This document shows, one piece after another, positions 57,497 to 64,000 of a stretch of DNA of 64,000 bases; within the stretch, counting starts at the first letter, position 1, and each line of letters starts with the position of its first letter. The stretch is taken from positions 62,001 to 126,000 of the forward strand of contig NZ_FOHV01000007.1 in the NCBI RefSeq assembly GCF_900111395.1, in the 5' to 3' direction. The notes below the pieces were generated by a model. The model was not told the DNA's origin. It was given only the letters and a program-made list of their open reading frames with translations, and ran no database searches. Source of the DNA: Thorsellia anophelis DSM 18579. GTDB lineage: Bacteria; Pseudomonadota; Gammaproteobacteria; Enterobacterales; Thorselliaceae. The position numbers and the translations under genes were made by a program.

Positions 57497-57768
57497 GGTA
57501 TTCTAGCGAAGTCACTATTCTTAGCACGTTTTTGTTATAGGTTAAGTTACTAGAATCCGCCATGTGAAAAATGAAGGAACGTATATAAATAATATTATAG
57601 GCCTATACCAATTGTTTTAACTCATTATTGTGAATATTTCTTTGAATTTAAACATGACTAAGTCGTGTTTAAATTCATCACCGGTTATGCTGTCCTATAC
57701 GTATGTTTCTTATCTAACTGATATTTCAGATGAGGGACTTTTTTTGATTTCTAATTGAATAAATTGAT

Positions 57769-58080
57769 ATGAAAACACAATTTTTTCCTATGCTTTTAGT
57801 GGCAAGCCTATCAATATTACTTCCTAATACCGAAGTTTTTGCCAAAAAATCTGAGCAAGAGATGGTCAGAGACGCGGTGAGGCGAGGAGAGATTTTACCA
57901 CTAAAACAAATATTAGAACTCGTTAATGCTGAGTTTGATGGAGATATTATTGAAATTGAACTTGACGAGGATGATGATGAGTGGGTGTATGAAATTAAAG
58001 TTCTTACACCGCAAAATCGGATATTAGAAATTGAAATCGATGCCCGTAAGGGCAGAATATTAGATGTTGATCATAAATAG
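57769..58080 (+). CDS. Exported PepSY-domain small protein, second copy
   Basis: 103 residues: signal peptide (FPMLLVASLSILLPNTEVFA|KK) and a PepSY module that parallels the gene at 57164: VRDAVRRGEILPLKQILELVNAEFDGDIIEIELDEDDDEWVYEIKVLTP (pieces RGEILPLKQIL and IELDEDDDEWVYEIKVL), ending EIDARKGRILDVD. It is more acidic than its neighbour. The ATG lacks a strong ribosome binding site. 47 bases before the response regulator gene, so probably cotranscribed. Confidence 0.75.
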   Translation: MKTQFFPMLLVASLSILLPNTEVFAKKSEQEMVRDAVRRGEILPLKQILELVNAEFDGDIIEIELDEDDDEWVYEIKVLTPQNRILEIEIDARKGRILDVDHK

Positions 58081-58127
58081 ATTCACGTTTTTAAGTTGAA
58101 CTCATTCTATTTCAGAGAACTTTTTGT

Positions 58128-58793
58128 ATGAAAATTTTATTGGTTGAGGATAACTTAGAACTCTCTGAACAAATTGCGCATGCACTTAGCGATATTGAAT
58201 ACACACTGGATATCACACATGATGGTATAGAAGCGCATTTTTTTGGAAGAGAGTTTGAGTATTGTGCAATTATATTAGATTTGGGTTTACCTAAATTAGA
58301 TGGCTTATCTATTTTAAAGCAATGGCGCTCATCAGGTATTCATACTCCCGTTATCGTTTTAACAGCAAGAGGGGAGTGGCATGAAAAAGTTTTAGCAATT
58401 GATTCTGGGGCAGATGATTATCTGACGAAACCGTTTCATATAGAAGAACTACTTGCCAGGTTAAGAGCTGTTATACGCCGAGCTAATGGACATAGTAGTG
58501 CGATAATTGAAGTAGGAGCGCTAACTTTAGATACAAGAGCTCAGATCGTTTATTTGAATCAACAAAGGCTTTCTTTAACCAGCCATGAATATAAGTTGCT
58601 TGCTTATTTTATGCACCATCCTAATCAAATTATTACTAAAACTAAATTGATGGAGCAACTTTATGAACAAGATTCAGACAGGGACTCTAATACTTTAGAA
58701 GTTTTTATCGGGCGGTTACGCAAAAAAATGCCTAAGGATATGATTCAGACTGTTCGAGGCACCGGTTATCAATTAGTGGTTGAGGCTGAATGA
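58128..58793 (+). CDS. OmpR-family response regulator
   Basis: 221 residues. Receiver: MKILLVEDNLELSEQIAH, phospho-Asp in AIILDLGLPKLDGL (about residue 51), Lys in DDYLTKPFH. C-terminal winged helix ends VEVFIGRLRKKMPKDMIQTVRGTGYQL-like (pieces EVFIGRLRKKM and VRGTGYQL). Sits between two PepSY genes and the kinase, with a 4-base ATGA overlap to the kinase. Closest in character to PhoP/FeuP and QseB types. Probably binds the direct repeats at 57010. Confidence 0.93.
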   Translation: MKILLVEDNLELSEQIAHALSDIEYTLDITHDGIEAHFFGREFEYCAIILDLGLPKLDGLSILKQWRSSGIHTPVIVLTARGEWHEKVLAIDSGADDYLTKPFHIEELLARLRAVIRRANGHSSAIIEVGALTLDTRAQIVYLNQQRLSLTSHEYKLLAYFMHHPNQIITKTKLMEQLYEQDSDRDSNTLEVFIGRLRKKMPKDMIQTVRGTGYQLVVEAE

Positions 58794-60244
58794 CAAAACA
58801 AACTTTATTTTCAAATATTTCTTTAAAGCTGAGAGTAACAATACTCACTAGCATATTGATTAGTTCAGGACTCTTTATTACTGCACTGTTATTAGTCAAT
58901 ATTTTTAATAATTATGCTGAAAATCAAGTTAAGCAGGAGCTATTAATTCATCTCAATCAATTAACTGCTGAAGTCTTAATAGACGAGAAAGGGACGTTAA
59001 AATTAGATGGTCCTTTATCTGATCCTAGGTTTAATACACCATACTCTGGCCTGTATTGGCAAATAAATGATTTTAAGTCAGAGCCTATTATGCGCTCTCG
59101 CTCTTTATGGGAAGAGGTGATAACGATTGATTTATCTTCTTTAGCTGACATGCCATTTGGTTATCAGGTTATTGAAGGACCACCTGACGAACATTTGATG
59201 GTATTGAGTCGGCAAATAGAACTAGGGAGCAGTAATCCCAAGCCTTATGTATTAAGTGTTGGTATTAATCAAGCTGTCTTATTAACGAGTTTATCAGAAT
59301 TTAGGCGTATTTTACTGATTGCATTCGCAGGATTAGCAATTAGCATGATTATCATGGGATGGATTCAAATATACGCAAGTTTAGCGCCGATAAATAAAAT
59401 CAAAATCTATTTAGCGGATATCAAACAAGGTAAAACAAGAATACTTGAAGGGAAATACCCAAAAGAGATACAACCCTTGGTTGATTCGTTTAATGATGTT
59501 TTGGATCATGATACAGAGGTGCTGACTCGGGCCAGATCCCAGGCAGGTAATTTAGCTCATAGTCTTAAAACGCCGTTAAGTATTTTATCTCAAGCATCTT
59601 ACAATAGCCAACGTAACTTATCAGATGCTAAAGTCTCGCTACACTTACACGAAACACACGTAAATGATGCACTTTCACATCATGAGCCTATTAATCAATT
59701 ACACCATCTAAATGAACTTATCGATAGTCAAGTTAAACAAATTAAACAATACATTGATTATCATCTAGCACAAACTAGAGCTGCAGCAAGCACTAAAATC
59801 CCTGGGCAAAAGACAAATGCCTTGGAGGTAGTCAATACGTTAGTGAAGACGATGAAAGTGCTTCATCGAGAGAAAGAACTTATATTCGAGGTAAGTCAAC
59901 AAACGTTGTATTTTAAAGGTGAATCTCAAGACCTTTATGAAATGTTAGGCAATATTATCGATAATGCCTCTAAATGGGCAAAAAATAAGATTTGTATTCG
60001 GCTGGAGGCTAAGAATTCATCCCTTTGTATCATAATTGAAGATGATGGTAAGGGAATATCAAGTATTGAGCGTGAAGTTGTTTTACAAAGAGGTGTTAGG
60101 ATTGATGAACAAGTACCAGGTTCAGGCATTGGATTATTTATTGTCAAAGAGTTAAGTCAACTTTATGGTGGGAGCTTGCAACTAGGTGAAAGTCAGCTAG
60201 GGGGGCTTTTAGTCGAGTTAATTTTGCCTCTTTATGAACCTTAA
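58790..60244 (+). CDS. Sensor histidine kinase, PhoQ/FeuQ-like
   Basis: 484 residues: two membrane helices (about residues 15-40 and 170-190), a periplasmic domain of about 130 residues with DPRFNTPYSGLYWQIND and RSRSLW, a HAMP-like segment, the H-box NLAHSLKTPLSIL and a HATPase (NIIDNASKWAKNKI, DDGKGI and PGSGIGLFIVKELSQLYGG). The GLYWQI...RSRSLW pattern and the HSLKTPL H-box are typical of the FeuQ/PhoQ-type group. It phosphorylates the regulator before it. The signal is unknown. Confidence 0.92.
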   Translation: MTKQTLFSNISLKLRVTILTSILISSGLFITALLLVNIFNNYAENQVKQELLIHLNQLTAEVLIDEKGTLKLDGPLSDPRFNTPYSGLYWQINDFKSEPIMRSRSLWEEVITIDLSSLADMPFGYQVIEGPPDEHLMVLSRQIELGSSNPKPYVLSVGINQAVLLTSLSEFRRILLIAFAGLAISMIIMGWIQIYASLAPINKIKIYLADIKQGKTRILEGKYPKEIQPLVDSFNDVLDHDTEVLTRARSQAGNLAHSLKTPLSILSQASYNSQRNLSDAKVSLHLHETHVNDALSHHEPINQLHHLNELIDSQVKQIKQYIDYHLAQTRAAASTKIPGQKTNALEVVNTLVKTMKVLHREKELIFEVSQQTLYFKGESQDLYEMLGNIIDNASKWAKNKICIRLEAKNSSLCIIIEDDGKGISSIEREVVLQRGVRIDEQVPGSGIGLFIVKELSQLYGGSLQLGESQLGGLLVELILPLYEP

Positions 60245-60622
60245 AACAAAATGGGTACTAAAACTTGGCTATGCAATAATGTAATGGACTTTTTTCCCTA
60301 ACTTAACATTATTTCAACGTATATACACTGTATACTTACTTGGTACTTTTAAGAGGACCGAAGAAGATAAAATTTACACAAGGTGTTTGTTGGAGGCTAA
60401 CGCAGAAGCGTTGGTTAATACTGTTGGAGTTATGGGCAAAACGTAACCTCAAATTGTTTGAAGTAACAAATCTAAAGTTTGCACTCATTTGCCTAAAACA
60501 GGTTAACTTACAAGTGGCAAGTTGAGTCTTTTGAATTAGGAGTCGGTAAGAAAGATATTGCGCGGATGTTTTCGTGTTTCTAAAATAAAAAAGGCGAGAG
60601 GAACCGTATTTATCTTTTTCAG
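60245..60622. other. Intergenic between the kinase gene and tRNA-Ser
   Basis: Nothing supported as a gene. The short open frames here, including one passing through the tRNA, look like chance. A GTATA...TATAC motif is at 60319-60335 and a small stem AACGC/GCGTT near 60400-60413. Confidence 0.35.
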
Positions 60623-60712
60623 TGGCGGTGAAAGAGGGATTCGAACCCTCGATACGATTTCTCGTATACACGCTTTCCAGGCGTGCTCCTTCAACCACTC
60701 GGACATTTCACC
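60623..60712 (-). tRNA. serX: tRNA-Ser (anticodon GGA)
   Basis: The minus strand gives a 90-base tRNA with encoded CCA. The acceptor 5' GGTGAAA pairs with TTTCACC. The anticodon stem CACGC/GCGTG holds CTGGAAA, anticodon GGA (reads UCC/UCU). It has a long variable arm (TATACGAG...CGTATC) typical of class II Ser tRNA and a T-loop GTTCGAATC. No integrase or att duplication is visible next to it. Confidence 0.95.
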
Positions 60713-60852
60713 ATTTTTAATTCAGGGACTTTTAATAGTATTGAAAACATTAACAGCCTTAAATTAGGCGAGCTAATATAGGGATGTCGGCAAGTTTGGT
60801 CAAGTGATTTTTAATATTTATCGAAAGCCTGCTTAAAATACCATCAATCAAG

Positions 60853-61167
60853 TCATTTTTTTGGAGTGATATCTAACTCATTATAAAGCCATTCAAGTAA
60901 ATTTTCAGGTGCTTCTTTTAAGCTGTTAGAGCCCCGTGTGATAGTGGCAATACCTACACCGAGTTCTTCTTTTAACTCGCGTTGGCTTTTCACTTTTCTG
61001 AGCAATTCTTCAACTATTTTAACGCGGGTTGCAAGTGCACTACGCTCATCAGGCGTGAGAAGTAATGCAAGTAATGGGTATTGAAGATCATTTTCAAAGC
61101 CTCTATTTAATAGTTCAACACAAGTTTGCCAAGCATCATTGCTTTCTTTTTTGTCATATTGAGCCAT
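60853..61167 (-). CDS. trpR: Trp operon repressor
   Basis: 104 residues (E. coli 108). TrpR fold: [26 protein letters not shown] and the [31 protein letters not shown], with the expected Arg/Thr/Gly pattern of helix D/E. It binds operators when loaded with tryptophan. Starts with GGGGATAAT upstream. No other trp gene is in the window. Confidence 0.96.
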   Translation of the reverse strand: MAQYDKKESNDAWQTCVELLNRGFENDLQYPLLALLLTPDERSALATRVKIVEELLRKVKSQRELKEELGVGIATITRGSNSLKEAPENLLEWLYNELDITPKK

Positions 61168-61503
61168 ATTATCCCCAAAAGTTTTGATGAGTTGAGTATT
61201 TGTCTTTTAGTACTGCATGATAGTTATGCATAATGATACATCAAATTAGCCTCGTAAGGGGAATTGATCTGATTTTTTCAAAAATTGTGATTCATTAACA
61301 AGATTTTATTTGGTGGTATTTAAAAGTGAGTCGTTTGAATTTGATAGCTTGTATTGAATGTGATTAACAAAATGATGAATTTATCGACGAATGGTTCATT
61401 AAATCTGTTGTATGATGAAAATATTCAAATTACTTCAAATTTAGGACTATAAATAAAATATGGATTTGCTAAAGTAAGCATAGTTTGTATAAATTTCTAT
61501 ACC

Positions 61504-61532
61504 TTAATGTAATATTTAATTTATTACATTAA
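61504..61532. other. Inverted repeat upstream of aspA
   Basis: TTAATGTAATA (61504-61514) and TATTACATTAA (61522-61532) are perfect arms around 7 bases, 297 bases before aspA. The 660-base interval 61168-61828 has no gene. It may be an operator or a hairpin. No strong CRP or FNR site was found in front of aspA. Confidence 0.45.
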
Positions 61533-61828
61533 AAGTATGTGACAAAAATTGAACGGAATTGAACTCTTATCCAGTTTTGGGGCTTAAGCCTCATTTTTAA
61601 TTTTGATAACTCGTTATAATTCAGTTAGATTTTGAAATATATATCCACACGCTATCATCTTATTAAATCAAAGAATAATGCGTTGATTAGGATACTTGTC
61701 TTTTTGTGTAGCTTTATTAAGACAGAACAAACTAGTATGTATTATTACACCAGTTAATTATAAGATTAAGAAATGAATACCAAATTTTCATCTTTTGAGA
61801 TTAACCATTCACAATTGGAGCTTTAGAC

Positions 61829-63247
61829 ATGACAATGCGTATTGAAGAAGATTTACTTGGACAAAAAGAAGTATCAAACGAGGTTTACTATGGAGTCCAC
61901 ACCCTAAGAGCTATAGAAAATTTTAAGATAAGCAATAGTAAAATCAGTGATGTTCCTGATTTTGTTCGTGGTATGGTAATGGTAAAAAAAGCCGCCGCAC
62001 TTGCTAATGGAGAGCTAAAAGTATTACCTAAAAAAATCGTGGATGTTATTTTAAAAGCGTGTGATGAAATCCTTGTCCAAGGTAAATATCTTGACCAGTT
62101 CCCAATTGACGTTTACCAGGGTGGGGCAGGGACTTCGGTTAATATGAATACCAATGAGGTTTTGGCTAATATTGGTCTGGAGTTGATGGGATATAAAAAA
62201 GGGGAGTATGAACATCTAAATCCTAATGACCATCTTAATAAATCTCAATCAACTAATGACGCTTACCCTACTGGTTTTCGAATTGCACTATATCAAACTA
62301 TGCTAAAATTGATTGAAGCGATTGATTATTTGCGCATTGGATTTGGCAATAAAGCGGTAGAGTTTTCAGATATTTTGAAAATGGGTAGAACTCAATTACA
62401 AGATGCAGTCCCAATGACACTCGGTCAAGAGTTTCAAGCCTATGATATCCTTCTTCGAGAAGAAATCAAAAATCTGAACTATGTGGCTAAGTTATTATTA
62501 GAAGTAAATTTAGGTGCTACAGCGATCGGCACTTCATTAAATACACCAGCAGGATACCCTGAATTAGCTGTCAAAAAACTTGCTGAAGTAACTGGATTCG
62601 AGTGTGTGTTAGCAGAACATCTTATTGAAGCAACCTCAGATTGTGGTGCTTATGTGATGATTCATGGTGCATTAAAACGTACCGCTGTAAAACTTTCTAA
62701 AGTATGTAACGATCTCAGATTGTTATCTTCAGGGCCTAGAGCGGGTTTAAAAGAAATTAACTTGCCTGAACTTCAAGCTGGCTCCTCTATTATGCCAGCG
62801 AAAGTTAATCCAGTCATTCCTGAAGTGGTTAATCAAGTATGCTTTAAAGTTATTGGTAATGATACCTGCGTAACAATGGCGGCTGAAGCAGGGCAATTAC
62901 AATTGAATGTTATGGAGCCTGTTATTGCACAAGCAATGTTTGAATCAATCTCATTATTAACCAATGCTTGTTATAACCTAAGAGATGCGTGTATTGATGG
63001 AATAACAGCTAATAAAGAGCGTTGTGAGTCTTATGTCTTTAACTCAATTGGTATCGTAACCTATTTAAATCCATTTATTGGCCACCACAATGGCGATATC
63101 GTAGGGAAAATTTGTGCTCAAACAGGTAAAAGTGTTAGAGAAGTAGTCTTAGAGCGTGGTTTACTCACTGAAGCTGAACTTGATGATATATTCTCTCTAG
63201 ATAACTTAATGAACCCTAAGTATAAAGCAAAAACTTACGAGGATTAA
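61829..63247 (+). CDS. aspA: Aspartate ammonia-lyase
   Basis: 472-residue fumarase/aspartase superfamily enzyme. It converts L-aspartate to fumarate and ammonia, feeding anaerobic fumarate respiration. Matches E. coli AspA throughout: [49 protein letters not shown] (pieces [14 protein letters not shown]), [17 protein letters not shown], and the mobile loop signature [16 protein letters not shown] with the catalytic Ser. GGAGC before ATG. It ends with FIGHHNGD and YKAKTYED. Confidence 0.97.
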   Translation: MTMRIEEDLLGQKEVSNEVYYGVHTLRAIENFKISNSKISDVPDFVRGMVMVKKAAALANGELKVLPKKIVDVILKACDEILVQGKYLDQFPIDVYQGGAGTSVNMNTNEVLANIGLELMGYKKGEYEHLNPNDHLNKSQSTNDAYPTGFRIALYQTMLKLIEAIDYLRIGFGNKAVEFSDILKMGRTQLQDAVPMTLGQEFQAYDILLREEIKNLNYVAKLLLEVNLGATAIGTSLNTPAGYPELAVKKLAEVTGFECVLAEHLIEATSDCGAYVMIHGALKRTAVKLSKVCNDLRLLSSGPRAGLKEINLPELQAGSSIMPAKVNPVIPEVVNQVCFKVIGNDTCVTMAAEAGQLQLNVMEPVIAQAMFESISLLTNACYNLRDACIDGITANKERCESYVFNSIGIVTYLNPFIGHHNGDIVGKICAQTGKSVREVVLERGLLTEAELDDIFSLDNLMNPKYKAKTYED

Positions 63248-63266
63248 GCAAGCGGGAGTTGCAAAT

Positions 63267-63301
63267 AACAAAGATCACCAATCTGATAGGTGGTCTTTGT
63301 T
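63267..63301 (+). terminator. Terminator after aspA
   Basis: AACAAAGATCACC (63267-63279) pairs with GGTGGTCTTTGTT (63289-63301), one G-U pair, 9-base loop, 20 bases after the stop. Followed by a T-rich TGTTATTAT. Probable intrinsic terminator. Confidence 0.75.
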
Positions 63302-63399
63302 GTTATTATCATTAAGATATTTAATTTGCTATTTATTTGAATATTAGTGATAACAAATGTAAGGAAATTAATGTAACAATTTGAATTCAGGTGCCTATT

Positions 63400-64000
63400 T
63401 TAAAAACTCTGTTCATAACATAAATATTGAAAGTTAAATTCTCTCATTATGTATGCATTTGCAAATGTAAACTCGCTTAATGTCATAGTTAGAGGAAGTA
63501 CTAGGTGCTCTGGGTATACAAAACTCGCTGTATCAAAGTTATCTAATTGAATACACTCAATCTCATCAAATTGATCTAATTGAGATAACATTAAGTCTAT
63601 ATTATTTGATATTTCTTCCTGAATTTTCTCTCCTTCAAAGGTTAAAAGGGCTGTTAATGATAATCTATAACTATTAGCATTTTCTTCATTCTCAGGCGAA
63701 ACGTAAATTCGTAATGAATGAATGTTATTGATATTCTGGTGCAAAAATTCAATAAACCAGTGCCCCTTATCTTTTAAGTATTCTGCTAGTATCCTATTAA
63801 ATTTATCTGGATAAGGCTCTCTATGATAAGCAAGGATTCGCCAATCAAGTAAAATTCGGATACAATTAAGTGATAATTCTCATTTGATCTCAATGTTATT
63901 GTTTTGAATGCTATTAGTTAATAATTCACTATTTACCTTAGTCAAAAGGCATTCCTCTACTTCGTAATAAAGGTCATTAAACTGTATATATAATTTGTTG
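63400..64000 (-). pseudogene. Stop-interrupted gene running off the right edge
   Basis: The open frame from the ATG at 63744 gives 114 residues, but the same frame stays protein-like upstream to the window edge: DLYYEVEECLLTKVNSELL, then an in-frame TGA at 63880-63882, then CIRILLDWRILAYHREPYPDKF and EYLKDKGHWFIEFLHQN. So the gene seems longer and broken by a nonsense codon. Alternatives are two split genes or a sequencing error. The family is not recognised; the acidic, Phe-rich protein lacks a signal peptide in the visible part. Confidence 0.55.

Noticed and set aside
60340-60525. 61-residue plus-strand frame after the kinase gene
   Set aside because: No ribosome binding site, no recognisable family; overlaps another chance frame.
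60336-60698. 120-residue minus-strand frame over tRNA-Ser
   Set aside because: It reads through the tRNA gene and shows no protein character outside it.
60623-60712. tRNA-Ser as an integration site for a genomic island
   Set aside because: No integrase, no duplicated tRNA 3' end in the flanks; both sides look like core chromosome.
63880-63882. In-frame TGA as selenocysteine
   Set aside because: No adjacent selenocysteine insertion hairpin seen and no selenoprotein motif around it; a nonsense mutation is simpler.

Overview
The window is AT-rich chromosomal DNA of a gammaproteobacterium from the enteric/pasteurellal side of the class. This rests on MetJ with MetJ boxes, a ThrL leader with attenuator, a fused ThrA, TrpR, YoaH, SdhE, AspA, the yihX-dtd pair and the enteric yia/sgb and ula pathways. 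Strong AT bias together with these genes would suit Orbales, some Pasteurellales or a low-GC Enterobacterales lineage. I cannot place it more precisely from sequence alone. No phage, insertion sequence, CRISPR array or rRNA is visible. There is one tRNA (Ser-GGA, minus strand). Layout: (1) 1-8.9 kb holds two tandem secreted paralogues of uncertain family, a decayed secreted-protein remnant, a MetQ-type binding protein without a lipobox, yoaH, an SH3-like exported protein, a pRiA4b ORF-3-like protein, ygiD with an unusual C-terminal tail, dtd and a yihX-like phosphatase. (2) 9.2-19.9 kb is amino-acid metabolism: metF and metB diverge from metJ across a tandem array of MetJ boxes, then thrL-attenuator-thrA-thrB without thrC, proB without proA, a DUF4139 exported protein and sdhE. 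(3) 20-27.8 kb (minus strand) is disaccharide uptake: a gluconate-repressor-like LacI protein, a 6-phospho-beta-glucosidase, an EIIBC permease with a GntR-type double operator in front, then treC and treB. The best candidate trehalose repressor, a Bacillus-type GntR/UTRA TreR, lies 28 kb away at 56 kb. (4) 28.3-55.9 kb is the main feature, about 27 kb of vitamin C, diketogulonate and pentulose catabolism. The yia-sgb operon (yiaK-M-N-O, sgbE, a HAD phosphatase, yiaL, lyxK, sgbH, yiaJ, sgbU) is followed by a lone AAA ATPase-TOPRIM gene that looks like a defence gene. Next come ulaG-ulaR diverging from a fused ulaA-ulaB, ulaC and ulaD. After them is a CRP-site-preceded cluster: ulaF, a zinc polyol dehydrogenase, a ribose-type ABC importer, an L-xylulokinase-like kinase, a LacI regulator and a D-ribulokinase-like kinase. 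(5) 56-64 kb holds treR, two exported PepSY mini-proteins with a PhoPQ/FeuPQ-like two-component system, tRNA-Ser, trpR, aspA and a stop-interrupted gene running off the right edge. Working together: the ula PTS delivers L-ascorbate-6-phosphate, which UlaG opens and UlaD decarboxylates. The YiaMNO TRAP importer delivers 2,3-diketo-L-gulonate, which YiaK, LyxK and SgbH convert to L-xylulose-5-phosphate. The single 3-epimerase (SgbU, 37.1 kb) and either 4-epimerase (SgbE or UlaF) take both streams to D-xylulose-5-phosphate. I infer that the third module (dehydrogenase, ABC importer, two kinases) feeds a pentitol or pentulose into the same funnel. Its substrate is not determined by sequence.
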